DNA of 64,000 nt from Bacteroidales bacterium UBA6397 (GTDB lineage Bacteria; Bacteroidota; Bacteroidia; Bacteroidales; UBA932): NCBI GenBank assembly GCA_002439875.1, contig DJQB01000003.1, positions 34,496-98,495 of the forward strand, given 5' to 3'. Below, in pieces: positions 1 to 8,916 of the stretch (its first letter is position 1; each line of letters begins with the position of its first letter). A program made the position numbers and the translations under genes. A model generated the notes under the pieces. It saw only the letters and a list, made by a program, of their open reading frames with translations, was not told the DNA's origin and ran no database searches.

Positions 1-1103
1 GCTCCGTTCTGGGTAGCCTCAGCCACGAACTCAGCGATCTTCTCTGTACCGTGAGCGAAGTTAGGAAGCTCAAACACTCCGACAGGACCGTTCCAAAGGA
101 TGGTCTTGGAAGCGAGGATGATCTTCTTCCAATTCTCAAGGGAAGCATCGGAAGCGTCCATACCCTCCCAATCATCAGGAATGTTGAATATGTCGAATGT
201 CTTGCGAGGGGTGTCGTTGCTGAACTCCTGACCTGAGACCGTGGCGACTGAAAGCGAAAGGTTCACGCCCTTCTCCTTGGCCTCCTTCATGATCTCAAGC
301 GCATCAGGCATAAGCTCGTCCTCGTGGAGAGACTTTCCGATGTGACCGCCCTGGGCCTTGATGAAGGTGTAGCCCATGCCACCGCCGATGATAAGGTTGT
401 CAACCTTGTCAAGGAGGTTCTTGATAACTCCGAGCTTGCTGGAAACCTTTGAGCCACCGATGATGGCGGTGAAAGGATGCTTGGCGTTCTTCAGAACATA
501 ATCAATCGCCTTGATCTCCTTCTCCATCAGGTAACCGAACATCTTGTCGTTAGGGAAATAGGCAGCGATCAGAGCCGTTGAGGCGTGCGCCCTGTGGGCG
601 GTTCCGAAAGCATCGTTGATGTAGCAGTCAGCATAGGAGGCAAGCTTCTTCACGAAAGCCTTCTGGCTTTCTTTGACGGCCTTCTTGGCCGCAGCTTTTT
701 CCTCATCAGTCGCATCGTCCGCAAGTCCCCTAGGCTTGCCTTCCTCTTCAGCGTAGAAACGAAGGTTCTCAAGCATCAGGACATCGCCCGGCTTTAGGGC
801 GGCGGCCTGCGCGTCAGCCTTCATGCAGTCGTCAGCGAACTGTACAGGAACACCAAGGCATTCTGAGACGTGGGCAACGATGTGCTTGAGAGAGAACTTA
901 GGATCCACTCCTTTAGGACGTCCGAGATGGGACATCAGGATGAGGGAGCCTCCTTCTGAGAGCACTTTCTTGAGTGTAGGGAGAGCCGCGCGGATGCGGG
1001 TGTCGTCTGTGATGTTGAAATTCTCATCGAGCGGAACGTTGAAATCCACTCTGACAATAGCCTTCTTACCTTTGAAATCGTAGGTGTCAATGTGCTGTTG
1101 CAT
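1..1103 (-). CDS. pgk: Phosphoglycerate kinase, C-terminal part beyond window edge
   Basis: Cytosolic glycolytic enzyme that transfers phosphate from 1,3-bisphosphoglycerate to ADP. The first ~367 codons are present, and the reading frame runs off the left edge without a stop. Translation on the minus strand shows the family hallmarks in order: RVDFNVPLD near the N-terminus, SHLGRPKG (substrate-binding loop), NDAFGTAHRAHAS, GGSKVSSKLGV and GPVGVFELPNFA. The family is usually ~400-420 residues, so only the last nucleotide-binding segment is missing. The start is the ATG at 1103, with a sigma-ABfr -7 box about 38 nt upstream. The next gene is divergent, so pgk begins its own transcript. Identification is secure. 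Confidence 0.97.
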   Translation of the reverse strand, partial: MQQHIDTYDFKGKKAIVRVDFNVPLDENFNITDDTRIRAALPTLKKVLSEGGSLILMSHLGRPKGVDPKFSLKHIVAHVSECLGVPVQFADDCMKADAQAAALKPGDVLMLENLRFYAEEEGKPRGLADDATDEEKAAAKKAVKESQKAFVKKLASYADCYINDAFGTAHRAHASTALIAAYFPNDKMFGYLMEKEIKAIDYVLKNAKHPFTAIIGGSKVSSKLGVIKNLLDKVDNLIIGGGMGYTFIKAQGGHIGKSLHEDELMPDALEIMKEAKEKGVNLSLSVATVSGQEFSNDTPRKTFDIFNIPDDWEGMDASDASLENWKKIILASKTILWNGPVGVFELPNFAHGTEKIAEFVAEATQNG

Positions 1104-1141
1104 AATGGTATTGTTTAAAATTGTTAGCGTAATTCAAGACG

Positions 1142-1149
1142 CAAATATA
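1142..1149 (-). promoter_or_regulatory. -7 promoter box (TATATTTG) of pgk
   Basis: On the minus strand the sequence reads TATATTTG, which fits the Bacteroidota TAnnTTTG element. It lies 38 nt ahead of the pgk start. No clear -33 TTTG was seen at the expected distance. Confidence 0.55.
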
Positions 1150-1208
1150 GTAAAATTCAGCGGATTGGGCATCAGTCTATAAGACTATAACGATTAAATC
1201 CGTCCGTA

Positions 1209-1242
1209 TTTGAATAAAACAGGCTTTCTTTTCCTATCTTTG
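1209..1242 (+). promoter_or_regulatory. Promoter of the SAM methyltransferase gene
   Basis: TTTG (1209-1212), 22 nt, then TATCTTTG (1235-1242). The ATG at 1249 is only 6 nt after the -7 box, so the transcript would be leaderless or nearly so. This also argues against using the upstream in-frame TTG-type start at 1210, which lies inside the promoter. Confidence 0.6.
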
Positions 1243-1248
1243 TATGCT

Positions 1249-2157
1249 ATGACGATCGAGTTTAATCCACAATCTTGGAAGGACTACGAACTTCTTGACT
1301 CCGGAAGGGGCGAGAAGCTCGAAAGGTTCGGTGAATATGTTCTTGCCCGCCCTGAGCCGAAGGCCCTGTGGGACAAGAGCATGACTGACGCTGAATGGAA
1401 TAGGCTCGCCCACACCCGCTTCTCTCCTGGCGCCGGATTCGGCAAGGCCGGGAAAGAGGACAGCGGAACATGGGAAAGGCTCAGGAATATGCCAGACCAG
1501 TGGTGGATTCGCTACGACGGCGGGCCAAGGTTCAGTCTCAGGCTGGGTCTCACGTCTTTCAAGCATGTGGGAGTCTTCCCGGAACAGGCCGCGAACTGGG
1601 ACTACATATTCAGGCAGGCCTCGGACATCGCCGCGAAGACTGGCGCCCGTCCCAAAGTTCTGAATCTGTTCGCCTACACTGGAGCAGCCTCACTTGCCGC
1701 CAAATGTGCAGGAGCTGATGTCACACATCTTGACTCGGTCCGTCAGGTTGTCACTTGGGCTCATGGCAATCAGGACAGAAGTGGTCTCCAAGACATCCGT
1801 TGGGTTGTCGAAGATGCCATGAAGTTCGCTGGACGGGAGGCCAAACGTGGCAATCTCTACCAAGGCATCATCCTTGATCCTCCGGCTTACGGTCACGGGC
1901 CGGATGGTGAGAAATGGAAACTGGACGAGTGCCTTTTCGACATGATGAAGACAGTCGGGAAGATTCTCGCCCCACAGAACAGTTTCCTTGTCCTTAATCT
2001 TTACTCCAACGGATTCTCCGCCATTCTCGGCGAGACGGTCGTCCGTCAGGCATTCGGGCTTGCTCCAGATACCGCTCTGGAATCCGGGGAACTGGTTCTC
2101 AGGGACAGGTTCGGGAAGAATCTGCCTCTTAGCATATTCGTAAGACTTAGAAGGTAG
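1249..2157 (+). CDS. Class I SAM-dependent methyltransferase (RlmI-like)
   Basis: A 302-residue soluble protein. The C-terminal half is a Rossmann-type methyltransferase: motif I is VLNLFAYTGAASLAA, followed by an acidic ribose-binding position (THLDSV) and the catalytic-pocket motif LDPPAYGHG. This arrangement matches the Methyltrans_SAM family that includes 23S rRNA methyltransferases of the RlmI/RlmK type, but the N-terminal PUA domain of RlmI is not evident. The substrate is therefore inferred to be rRNA but not established. The start at 1249 is chosen because a promoter -7 box ends at 1242; an extension to 1210 would start inside the promoter. The next small gene begins 5 nt after the stop and is probably cotranscribed. 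Confidence 0.85.
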   Translation: MTIEFNPQSWKDYELLDSGRGEKLERFGEYVLARPEPKALWDKSMTDAEWNRLAHTRFSPGAGFGKAGKEDSGTWERLRNMPDQWWIRYDGGPRFSLRLGLTSFKHVGVFPEQAANWDYIFRQASDIAAKTGARPKVLNLFAYTGAASLAAKCAGADVTHLDSVRQVVTWAHGNQDRSGLQDIRWVVEDAMKFAGREAKRGNLYQGIILDPPAYGHGPDGEKWKLDECLFDMMKTVGKILAPQNSFLVLNLYSNGFSAILGETVVRQAFGLAPDTALESGELVLRDRFGKNLPLSIFVRLRR

Positions 2158-2162
2158 AGGCG

Positions 2163-2528
2163 ATGAAGTCATTTGTCAGGTTCTGCATCGTTTCCGTTGT
2201 CCTTGTGGCTCTCGCTTTCTTCTGCGAGGGGCTGCGGATCAATTTATTCGCCGGATCTGACTCCGAAACAACTGTCCATACATCCTCTGACAGTCTTACC
2301 GACCCGAACCAATCTGAACATTCTTTCATAAAGTTCAACACAGCCTGCCTGACAAGCCCGACGGCCGAAGGGCAGACATCAATCCGCACAGTCACCGGAG
2401 CTTCCGGCAGTCAGTGCAGGAGCGCACGCAAGACAGAGCTTGACTTCAAAGTTCTGGAGTTCAAGGCATTCCGCCACATCAACGTGCAAAGACATTCCCT
2501 GCCCTCGCTGCGGAAGCTGCGTCTTTAG
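2163..2528 (+). CDS. Small secreted/membrane-anchored hypothetical protein
   Basis: I do not recognise this 121-residue protein. The N-terminus (MKSFVRFCIVSVVLVALAFF) is a signal peptide or membrane anchor. The rest is polar and rich in Ser/Thr, with a basic C-terminus (HSLPSLRKLRL). It starts 5 nt after the methyltransferase stop, and a purine-rich AGGTAGAGG overlaps that stop, which supports translation from this ATG. Codon usage resembles neighbouring genes. It may be exported, or it may be a non-conserved ORF downstream of the methyltransferase. Confidence 0.5.
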   Translation: MKSFVRFCIVSVVLVALAFFCEGLRINLFAGSDSETTVHTSSDSLTDPNQSEHSFIKFNTACLTSPTAEGQTSIRTVTGASGSQCRSARKTELDFKVLEFKAFRHINVQRHSLPSLRKLRL

Positions 2529-2656
2529 CGGTCGGTTTCTTTCAAGGCCACATCAGGCCTGCAAATCAAAATAGGGCGTCGCTCCCCTATAAGGGCGACA
2601 AATAATGTATTACCATAACGAGGTGATGCAATCATATTTTTTTTACACAACAACAT

Positions 2657-2686
2657 TTTCCAAGGAGCATTGTATTCCCTTGGAAA
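2657..2686 (+). other. Hairpin upstream of a small membrane protein gene
   Basis: TTTCCAAGG (2657-2665) and CCTTGGAAA (2678-2686) form a 9-bp stem with a 12-nt loop, 29 nt ahead of the start codon at 2716. It could be a 5'-UTR structure or a weak terminator of the preceding unit. Confidence 0.35.
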
Positions 2687-2715
2687 GCATCACTGACAAT
2701 TAAATCAGAAAACAA

Positions 2716-3147
2716 ATGGAAACCGTAAATATCAAAAAAGTTAGGTCCGCGAAGGACATCATCGTGACACTCGTATTTCTCGCTGCTGGGGTAGCCCTGC
2801 TCTTCTGCTCAGACTCAATGTTCATCCTCGGATGCACTCTCATAGCGTTCGCCGTGATCCTGTTCCTCGCTATGAAGTCATCGTATGTGATTGAGGGCAA
2901 AGAAGGCTCGTTCAAGCGCAAGACCGCGAGTTACCCTAAGACCAAGAAAGAGGAGCTGGTGTCTTTCCTTGAAGGCAAGTCAGACAAAGTTGTTCCTGAG
3001 GCCCCGGGCGGACTTCTGATGTACATCTACTACCGCTGCGACAAGTCCGGAGGCTTCGCCCAGATCAACGACTTCGACCAGTACGAGTACAAACCAATCA
3101 CCGAACTGCTCCCGCTCAACGCTGAGCAGGTAAAGGCACTAGTATAA
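2716..3147 (+). CDS. Small two-TM membrane protein, function unknown
   Basis: A 143-residue protein. Two adjacent hydrophobic segments (about residues 15-31, IIVTLVFLAAGVALLF, and 36-53, FILGCTLIAFAVILFLAM) form a helical hairpin. A ~90-residue cytosol-type domain follows, containing SFKRKTASYPKTKKEELVSFLEG and a Tyr-rich stretch (MYIYYRC, FDQYEYKPI). No enzymatic motif is visible and I cannot name a family. Strong codon usage, a hairpin in front and a terminator-like repeat behind suggest a real monocistronic gene. Confidence 0.65.
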   Translation: METVNIKKVRSAKDIIVTLVFLAAGVALLFCSDSMFILGCTLIAFAVILFLAMKSSYVIEGKEGSFKRKTASYPKTKKEELVSFLEGKSDKVVPEAPGGLLMYIYYRCDKSGGFAQINDFDQYEYKPITELLPLNAEQVKALV

Positions 3148-3218
3148 TGGACTCTTCAACCTAACAACTTAGCCAACTTGCTTTCGTCAAAAAAAGAAAA
3201 AACTGTGATTGCAATCCC

Positions 3219-3265
3219 AACGGTGCGGCCACCTTTCCCACAAAGAGGAACGGGACCGCACCGTT
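3219..3265. terminator. Inverted repeat between converging genes (bidirectional terminator)
   Basis: AACGGTGCGG (3219-3228) and CCGCACCGTT (3256-3265) are perfect 10-bp complements around a 27-nt loop. The repeat lies 72 nt after one gene and 40 nt before the end of the converging DUF2723 gene, so it can serve both. Confidence 0.6.
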
Positions 3266-3304
3266 TATTTATCCAGTTTAGGCCGGTAATCCAAAGCAAC
3301 TACC

Positions 3305-6300
3305 CTACTGCATAGCTGACAGATAATCTGACAGAGAGTTTGAGATCTCATCAGCGAACTCTTTGTCTCCGGCAGCACGGATGACATCGTTGGCCATATA
3401 GTAAATCAGATTGCAGTTGTACTCAAAATCGTTCTTGCAGATCGAATAGAAGTCGAGATAAAAGCGGATGGACTCCAGCAGTTCCTTGTTCAGTTCACGA
3501 GCCAAGGCCTGTGCTTTTTCGGGTTTCCCGAGAGCGTAGTAGTCCTTGACCATCTCGATCGGGAACAGCGCGTTGGAGCCCCAGCCGAGAATCGAGTTGT
3601 CGTAAGGGTACTCCTTAGGCTTGAGAACCCACTGGCACTTGTCCAGCATCTCCTCGGCCCGGTCTTTTTCTCCCGCCGCGATGAAGGCATTCGCTGCGGA
3701 AGCAAAAAGATTCCTTAGGGACATCACGCCAAGGAAGGTGTAAGTGTTCTGATAGTCAACAAAATAATCCTCACGCGACACAGCATCAAAACAAGACTTG
3801 TTCACAATCTTGTCATAAAGCTCGTCAGTGTCGACAAGTCCGACATCCAATGATTGGACCTTATTCTTGATAGGGACGAACTTGCACGAGAAACCTTCAT
3901 ACATAAGGTAATCACGGAGGCCTATGTTCAGATCTCCGCCTTGATTGAGGACATTCAATGGCCTGTCCCACTGATAGGTGGAGAGGAAATCGAGCAGGAA
4001 GAGTTCAGGCTTGCTGAGGTAGTTCTTGCTCTTCGGGATCTCGATGACGATGGAGTCCGGAATCCGGTCAGCGAATTTCTCGCTCACTATTCCACTCTTC
4101 AGACAGTTCTCCTTGTTGACTGGAATGATCATCTTTCTGGAAACCCAATAATCCAACTTACGCCCGTCCTGATACATCAATTTAGCATCCGGATGCTTGA
4201 ATACGGTGATGCAGTCTGAAAGCAGAAGAGCCTGGTCACGCTTGTCCTCAATAGGAATCCACTCGTTGGTTCCGTAAAGGTACTGTTCCTGCCCGATCGA
4301 GAGATTCAGAGGCGCGGAGTTGTTGATGGCATACCTCATCTGGTCAATGTACCAGTCAGTCCCTAGAAGGGAGGTATTGCATATTCTCACATCATTTCTG
4401 AAGCCTTGGACCTCCTGGGCGTACCAAAGAGGGAAAGTGTCATTGTCACCGTGAGTTATTAGCAATCCATTCTCGCCCACTGAATTAAGATAGTTTTTCG
4501 CAACCTCGACGGCAGTGTAGCGGTTGCTTCTGTCGTGGTCATCCCAGTTCTCCTCCGCCATCAGCGCGGGCACGAAAAGACAGACAACGGAAGCCACGGT
4601 GGCAACTGCTACCGTGTGCTTCTCCTTCAGGGCGGAAGCAATCCAAGAATATATCGCCGCGACAGCGAACCCGATCCAGATAGCGAATGCGTAGAACGAC
4701 CCCGCATAGGCATAGTCCCTCTCTCGCACTTGGTACGGAGACTGGTTCAAGTAGAGCACGATGGCGATTCCGGTCATGAAGAACAACAAGAATGTCAGCC
4801 AACATCCTCTTCGGTCCTTGTCAAACTGGAAACACAATCCTATGAGACCCAGAAGAAGCGGCAGGAAGAAGTAGTGGTTCTTGCCGGGATTGTCCTGAAG
4901 CCACTGTGGAGCATTGCTTTGGTCTCCAAGATGAATTTTGTCTATGAACGGGATTCCGCTCTCCCAGTTGCCTGTGAACAGGTCGGCTACCGGAGTGTGG
5001 ATTTCGTTCTGGCGTCCAACAAAGTTCCACATAAAGTACCTCCAGTACATCCAACCGAGCTGGAAGTCAAAGAAGAACGACAAGTTGGCACCTTGTGTAG
5101 GTTTCTTGTACTGAGACCCCGGAACCGGTGTTCCCTTGCCTTCGGTGTAGGACTCGTAGAACTTTATGTGCCTCTCATCGGCACTGCTGTGCATTCTTGG
5201 GAACAACATCTTTCCTGCACGGTCATATTTAACATCAACCGGACTGGGAACCTTCTTGTACTTGCCATCCAACGGAGCCCAATAGGTGCTTTGATCAAGT
5301 TCGTACGGAGAGCCGTAATACTGACCATAAAGAAGTGGCACAGAGCCGTACTGCTCACGGGAAAGATAACGGACAAGGGTGAAGGCGTTGTCCGGCTGGT
5401 ACTCGTTGGTCGGAGTCTTGGCGCAGGAGCGGATGATCACGATGCTGAACACGGAGAAGCCTATCACGATTGTGGTAAAGCAAAGCAGGGCCGTGTTCCA
5501 GAACACCTTCTCCGTCTTGAGGGTCTTGAAAAGGCCCCAGAAGCAGGCTGCAAGGAGAGCCACGATGAAGAAGGCGGCCCCGGAGTTGTACGGAAGCCCC
5601 AGTGTGTTCACGAAGAACAGGTCGAAATAGGCCGCTATCTTCGGAATGTAAGGCACAATGAAGAAGAGGATGAATCCAAGAATCACCACAGAGATGGCCA
5701 TGATCTTGACATATTCCCAAAATGAATATGCCCTGTCCTCCCTCATCTTGAAGTAGTACATATAAACAAGCATCGGGATCGCCAGCAGGTTAAGCAGGTG
5801 GACTCCGATGGAAAGTCCCATCAGGAACGAAATCAGCACAATCCAGCGGCTGGAGTACCTGCGGTCGGTCTCCTCGTACCACTTTGTCATCGCCCAGACG
5901 ACCATGGCCGTAAACAAGGACGACATGGCATAGACCTCGCCCTCGACAGCCGAGAACCAGAATGTGTCCGAGAAGCAATACGCAAGAGCTCCGACTGCAC
6001 CGCTTCCGTAGATGGCAATGGCTTGGCCAAGGGAATATTCCCCGGATCCTCCTTCCCCATCACGCTTGGGCACAATCACCCTTCTGACAAGGAAAACGAT
6101 TGTAAGGTAAAGGAAGAATATGGTGAGCGCTGAGCAAATCGCACTCATCGAGTTTACCATCACAGCAGCTTTGTCCGGACCGGTGAACATCGTGAAAAAC
6201 CTTGCAATGAGCTGGAAGACCGGGTTTCCCGGCGGGTGGCCGACCTCAAGCTTGTACGATGATGCGATGAACTCTCCGCAATCCCAGAAGGAAGCGGTCG

Positions 6301-6391
6301 GCTCAATAGTGGAGAGATAGGTAAATGCAGAGATGGCCAGAACCGCCAACGCTGTCACCTTGTTCCACAGTTTGAATTTCTTAGTGTCCAT
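3305..6391 (-). CDS. DUF2723 multispanning membrane protein (GT-C glycosyltransferase-like)
   Basis: A 1028-residue integral membrane protein. The N-terminal ~550 residues hold about a dozen hydrophobic helices and carry the DUF2723 signature: SFWDCGEFIASSYKLEVGHP just after the first helix, then PPGNP. The acidic residues after the first helix resemble the catalytic loop of GT-C glycosyltransferases (O-mannosyltransferase type). The C-terminal ~450 residues are soluble and presumably periplasmic. Family knowledge suggests transfer of a lipid-linked sugar; the substrate is unknown. An upstream in-frame start at 6448 exists, but the -7 box (6438-6445) lies inside that extension, so MDTKKFKLW at 6391 is preferred. 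It is divergent from the SUI1 gene. Confidence 0.85.
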   Translation of the reverse strand: MDTKKFKLWNKVTALAVLAISAFTYLSTIEPTASFWDCGEFIASSYKLEVGHPPGNPVFQLIARFFTMFTGPDKAAVMVNSMSAICSALTIFFLYLTIVFLVRRVIVPKRDGEGGSGEYSLGQAIAIYGSGAVGALAYCFSDTFWFSAVEGEVYAMSSLFTAMVVWAMTKWYEETDRRYSSRWIVLISFLMGLSIGVHLLNLLAIPMLVYMYYFKMREDRAYSFWEYVKIMAISVVILGFILFFIVPYIPKIAAYFDLFFVNTLGLPYNSGAAFFIVALLAACFWGLFKTLKTEKVFWNTALLCFTTIVIGFSVFSIVIIRSCAKTPTNEYQPDNAFTLVRYLSREQYGSVPLLYGQYYGSPYELDQSTYWAPLDGKYKKVPSPVDVKYDRAGKMLFPRMHSSADERHIKFYESYTEGKGTPVPGSQYKKPTQGANLSFFFDFQLGWMYWRYFMWNFVGRQNEIHTPVADLFTGNWESGIPFIDKIHLGDQSNAPQWLQDNPGKNHYFFLPLLLGLIGLCFQFDKDRRGCWLTFLLFFMTGIAIVLYLNQSPYQVRERDYAYAGSFYAFAIWIGFAVAAIYSWIASALKEKHTVAVATVASVVCLFVPALMAEENWDDHDRSNRYTAVEVAKNYLNSVGENGLLITHGDNDTFPLWYAQEVQGFRNDVRICNTSLLGTDWYIDQMRYAINNSAPLNLSIGQEQYLYGTNEWIPIEDKRDQALLLSDCITVFKHPDAKLMYQDGRKLDYWVSRKMIIPVNKENCLKSGIVSEKFADRIPDSIVIEIPKSKNYLSKPELFLLDFLSTYQWDRPLNVLNQGGDLNIGLRDYLMYEGFSCKFVPIKNKVQSLDVGLVDTDELYDKIVNKSCFDAVSREDYFVDYQNTYTFLGVMSLRNLFASAANAFIAAGEKDRAEEMLDKCQWVLKPKEYPYDNSILGWGSNALFPIEMVKDYYALGKPEKAQALARELNKELLESIRFYLDFYSICKNDFEYNCNLIYYMANDVIRAAGDKEFADEISNSLSDYLSAMQ

Positions 6392-6437
6392 ATTCAATCT
6401 TAAGTTCCAGTTTCGGCAAAACAAGCCGATAATCAGA

Positions 6438-6470
6438 CAAAGATACAAAAGGATTCGCTATCTTTGCAAA
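6438..6470. promoter_or_regulatory. Overlapping divergent promoters
   Basis: On the minus strand TTTG (6470-6467) is followed after 21 nt by TATCTTTG (6445-6438), driving the DUF2723 gene. On the plus strand TATCTTTG (6459-6466) precedes the SUI1 gene. The two -7 boxes are 13 bp apart, so the polymerases would compete for the site. Confidence 0.65.
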
Positions 6471-6489
6471 AATATGACTAAGGAACATC

Positions 6490-6840
6490 ATGAAAAACGA
6501 TAATGACTGGAAGCAGCGGCTCGGTGTTGTCTATTCCACAGATCCGAATTTCAATTACGCCAAAGAAGAAATTACTGAGGTGGTGGAGACACTTGAACCG
6601 TCAAAACAACGGCTGACGGTCACGATAGACAGACGGAATCGAGGAGGTAAGCAAGTGACGCTTGTAAGCGGATTCGTGGGTACACAGGAAGACCTTGCAG
6701 CCCTTGGCAAAACCCTGAAAGTAAAATGTGGAGTTGGCGGCTCAGCAAAAGACGGAGAAATCACAATCCAGGGAGACCTGCGGGACAAAGTCACTGAACT
6801 TCTTAGGATTATGGGTTACAAAGCTAAAAGGGGCAATTAA
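6490..6840 (+). CDS. SUI1/eIF1-family translation factor (YciH-like)
   Basis: A 116-residue cytosolic protein. Residues ~38-113 form the SUI1 fold, with the typical RLTVTIDRRNRGGKQVTLVSG strand-loop-strand and the GVGGSAKDGEITIQGD segment that corresponds to the conserved bacterial YciH/archaeal aIF1 motif. Bacterial members are thought to influence start-site fidelity or translation under stress; the exact role is unsettled. It heads a plus-strand cluster (DUF4271, hemD, rnpA, yidD) and has a TATCTTTG -7 box 23 nt before the ATG. Confidence 0.9.
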   Translation: MKNDNDWKQRLGVVYSTDPNFNYAKEEITEVVETLEPSKQRLTVTIDRRNRGGKQVTLVSGFVGTQEDLAALGKTLKVKCGVGGSAKDGEITIQGDLRDKVTELLRIMGYKAKRGN

Positions 6841-6845
6841 CTGGC

Positions 6846-7475
6846 ATGTTTGACGATCCGGTTTTCTGTGGCCTCGCGGTCATATTCACATTCATATTCC
6901 TGCTGAGTGTCAGAAGTTTCTTCAAGATTCTGCCATCTCTTGGGGACTGCATCCTCAGATGGAAAGGAAACGTTGAATTGGAGGACAGCCTTCAATTAAG
7001 CGGCAGCCGGAATCTGGTGGCGATCATCCTTTTCGTGCCACTATGTATGGTGGCATATTCCCACGACCTCTACCACCCCGATTTCTTAGATTCACTGCCG
7101 CGTGGACTCCAGCTCCCGGTGCTTGTTGCCTGCATGCTGACCTATATCATCTTAAGGACATTCCTGAATTGGCAACTGGAAATGGGTCTCTATAGGACGA
7201 AGACCTTCATTGCCGCAAACAGGTCTTTTATCAGTTTCATTATTATACTATTCATAATCTTGTTCCCCACTGGCGCGATCTTAAACATATTTGACAACAA
7301 GGAATTTACACGCATCGCATTGCTTCATCTAACATTGCTCGCCTACGTCTTCTACATCTTCCGGCGTGGACAGATTTTCGCATCATCTTGCAATCCTTTC
7401 ACAACATTTTTGTATCTTTGCGGCCTTGAATTACTTCCGACCACCGTTTTGGTGCTTTCTGCCAAGTTGCTGTAG
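6846..7475 (+). CDS. DUF4271 membrane protein
   Basis: A 209-residue polytopic membrane protein with about six hydrophobic segments, e.g. LAVIFTFIFLLSV, VAIILFVPLCMVAYS, FIIILFIILFPTGAIL and the C-terminal LLPTTVLVLSAKLL. It starts 5 nt after the SUI1-family gene. DUF4271 proteins are characteristic of Bacteroidota and regularly lie just upstream of uroporphyrinogen-III synthase, as here. The function is unknown and no catalytic motif is visible. A TATCTTTG box near its 3' end (about 7411) may be an internal promoter for hemD. Confidence 0.8.
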   Translation: MFDDPVFCGLAVIFTFIFLLSVRSFFKILPSLGDCILRWKGNVELEDSLQLSGSRNLVAIILFVPLCMVAYSHDLYHPDFLDSLPRGLQLPVLVACMLTYIILRTFLNWQLEMGLYRTKTFIAANRSFISFIIILFIILFPTGAILNIFDNKEFTRIALLHLTLLAYVFYIFRRGQIFASSCNPFTTFLYLCGLELLPTTVLVLSAKLL

Positions 7476-7507
7476 CATCACCGGAGGCCGAATTAGAAAA
7501 CAAGAAT

Positions 7508-8251
7508 ATGGCAATAAAGAAGATTTTGATCTCACAGCGCGCGCCTCTAAACGACGCTCCATACGTTGCTCTGAAAGAGAAATACGGCGTTGACATCACA
7601 TTCAAGCAGTTCTTTCTCATCGAACCCCTCTCATCAAGGGAGTTTCGGGCACAGAGAATTAACATCCTGGATTATACCGCAATCATTTTCTCGTCCCGCC
7701 ATACTATTGACGCGTTCTATGGCCTGTGCGAAGAGCTGAGGGTAAAAGTTCCGGAGACGATGAAGTATTTCTGCACCACCGAGGCGGTCGCCATGTACCT
7801 TCAAAAGCACATTGTCTACCGCAAACGCAAGATATTCTTCGGCAACGGCACGCCTGACTCCATCATCGAGCAGATCGGCACAAAGCACAAGGGAGAGAAA
7901 TTCCTAGTGACCCAGTCCGATTCCTCCAACAGTTCTCCTCTGACAAACCTTATGGAGGCTCAGAAGCTTGATTACAAGACTGCTGTGTTCGTCAAGTCCG
8001 TGCCGCAGGATCTTAAAGATCTGAATCTTCCGGATTACGATATGATCGTCTTATACAATCCTTACGACATCAAGTCTCTCTACGAGAATTTTCCGGAGTT
8101 CCAGCAGGGTGACATCAAGTTTGTGGCCTACGGCAAATCCATCGTGAAGGCCATGGAGGAGGCCGGCCTCAAGATTGAGATCCATGCACCTACGGCTGAG
8201 GCACCTTCTGTGGCCAAGGCGATAGAACTTTACCTCGAAGCCCACAAGTAG
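7508..8251 (+). CDS. hemD: Uroporphyrinogen-III synthase family protein
   Basis: A 247-residue cytosolic protein with the two-domain HemD architecture. The family would cyclise hydroxymethylbilane to uroporphyrinogen III in tetrapyrrole synthesis. Recognisable pieces are KILISQRAP at the N-terminus, TAIIFSSRHTIDAF, YFCTTEAVAMYL, the inter-domain return with FLVTQSDSSN, and YDMIVLYNPYDIKSL near the C-terminus. HemD sequences are poorly conserved, so the name rests on fold-level features and on the DUF4271 neighbour. No other haem genes are in this window. The start has ACAAGAAT 7-14 nt upstream rather than a strong Shine-Dalgarno, normal for the phylum. Confidence 0.8.
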   Translation: MAIKKILISQRAPLNDAPYVALKEKYGVDITFKQFFLIEPLSSREFRAQRINILDYTAIIFSSRHTIDAFYGLCEELRVKVPETMKYFCTTEAVAMYLQKHIVYRKRKIFFGNGTPDSIIEQIGTKHKGEKFLVTQSDSSNSSPLTNLMEAQKLDYKTAVFVKSVPQDLKDLNLPDYDMIVLYNPYDIKSLYENFPEFQQGDIKFVAYGKSIVKAMEEAGLKIEIHAPTAEAPSVAKAIELYLEAHK

Positions 8252-8255
8252 CAGG

Positions 8256-8651
8256 ATGTTCACCCTACCGAAATCCGAGCGGCTTCATGGGAAGTCGAAG
8301 ATTTCGGCTCTGATGTCAAAGGGCCGCTGGGGCTTCACGTCCGGCCTCAAATACTGTTTTGTAAAGAATCCTTTTGACGAGACCGTGGATTCGAATGATA
8401 ATAGGTTTGAATCTTTGCAACAACCTAACAGCATCATAGTCTCAGTTCCAAAGCGCCTATTCAAAAGAGCTGTCAAACGCAATCTCCTCAAACGAAGGCT
8501 TAGAGAAGCATACAGAACTCAAAAAGGCATCCTTCCTCCGAAAGGATATTCTATACTTTTCCTTTACAATACGAAAAATGTCTTGGAATATGCCAGCGTG
8601 AGAGAGCAGATCGCCTCGGTTCTTCAAAAAATAGCGGAACATGAAGCCTAG
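8256..8651 (+). CDS. rnpA: Ribonuclease P protein component
   Basis: A 131-residue basic protein that binds the RNase P RNA and aids 5' maturation of tRNA precursors. The RNR signature is clear (RAVKRNLLKRRLREAYR, residues ~71-87), and the N-terminal LPKSERLHGKSKISALMSKG matches the family start. It has an insertion-like acidic stretch (DETVDSNDNRFES) before the core strand IIVSVPKR. It follows hemD by 4 nt, and the last 11 nt overlap yidD, a conserved pair. rpmH and dnaA, often nearby in other bacteria, are absent. Confidence 0.95.
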   Translation: MFTLPKSERLHGKSKISALMSKGRWGFTSGLKYCFVKNPFDETVDSNDNRFESLQQPNSIIVSVPKRLFKRAVKRNLLKRRLREAYRTQKGILPPKGYSILFLYNTKNVLEYASVREQIASVLQKIAEHEA

Positions 8652-8901
8652 TGGGAATATTCCTCTATGGAGACAACAGGTTAGGAAGGTTTGCATCGCA
8701 CCTTTTTTGGCTTTAATCTGGTTCTACCGCACCTGCATAGGACCATACATTCCCAAAACATGCCGTTTCGAGCCTTCATGCTCGACCTACGCCATTGAAG
8801 CGTTCAAGAAATGGGGACCGATTAAAGGATTTTTCCTGACCGTTTGGCGAATCCTTCGCTGCAACCCGTGGGGTGGCAGCGGGTATGATCCAGTGCCGTG
8901 A
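8641..8901 (+). CDS. yidD: Membrane protein insertion efficiency factor YidD
   Basis: An 86-residue, Cys-containing, membrane-associated protein thought to assist YidC-dependent insertion of inner membrane proteins. The family core is intact: FLALIWFYRTCIGPYIPKTC, then RFEPSCSTYAIEAFKKWGPI, and the ending RCNPWGGSGYDPVP. The ATG lies inside the 3' end of rnpA (11-nt overlap), so translation is probably coupled. yidC itself is not in the window. Confidence 0.95.
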   Translation: MKPSGNIPLWRQQVRKVCIAPFLALIWFYRTCIGPYIPKTCRFEPSCSTYAIEAFKKWGPIKGFFLTVWRILRCNPWGGSGYDPVP

Positions 8902-8916
8902 TCGTGACAAGACAGA

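Noticed and set aside
4535..5725. 396-codon plus-strand frame opposite the DUF2723 gene
   Set aside because: Shadow of a well-supported membrane protein gene. The translation is low-complexity and charged, without recognisable motifs.
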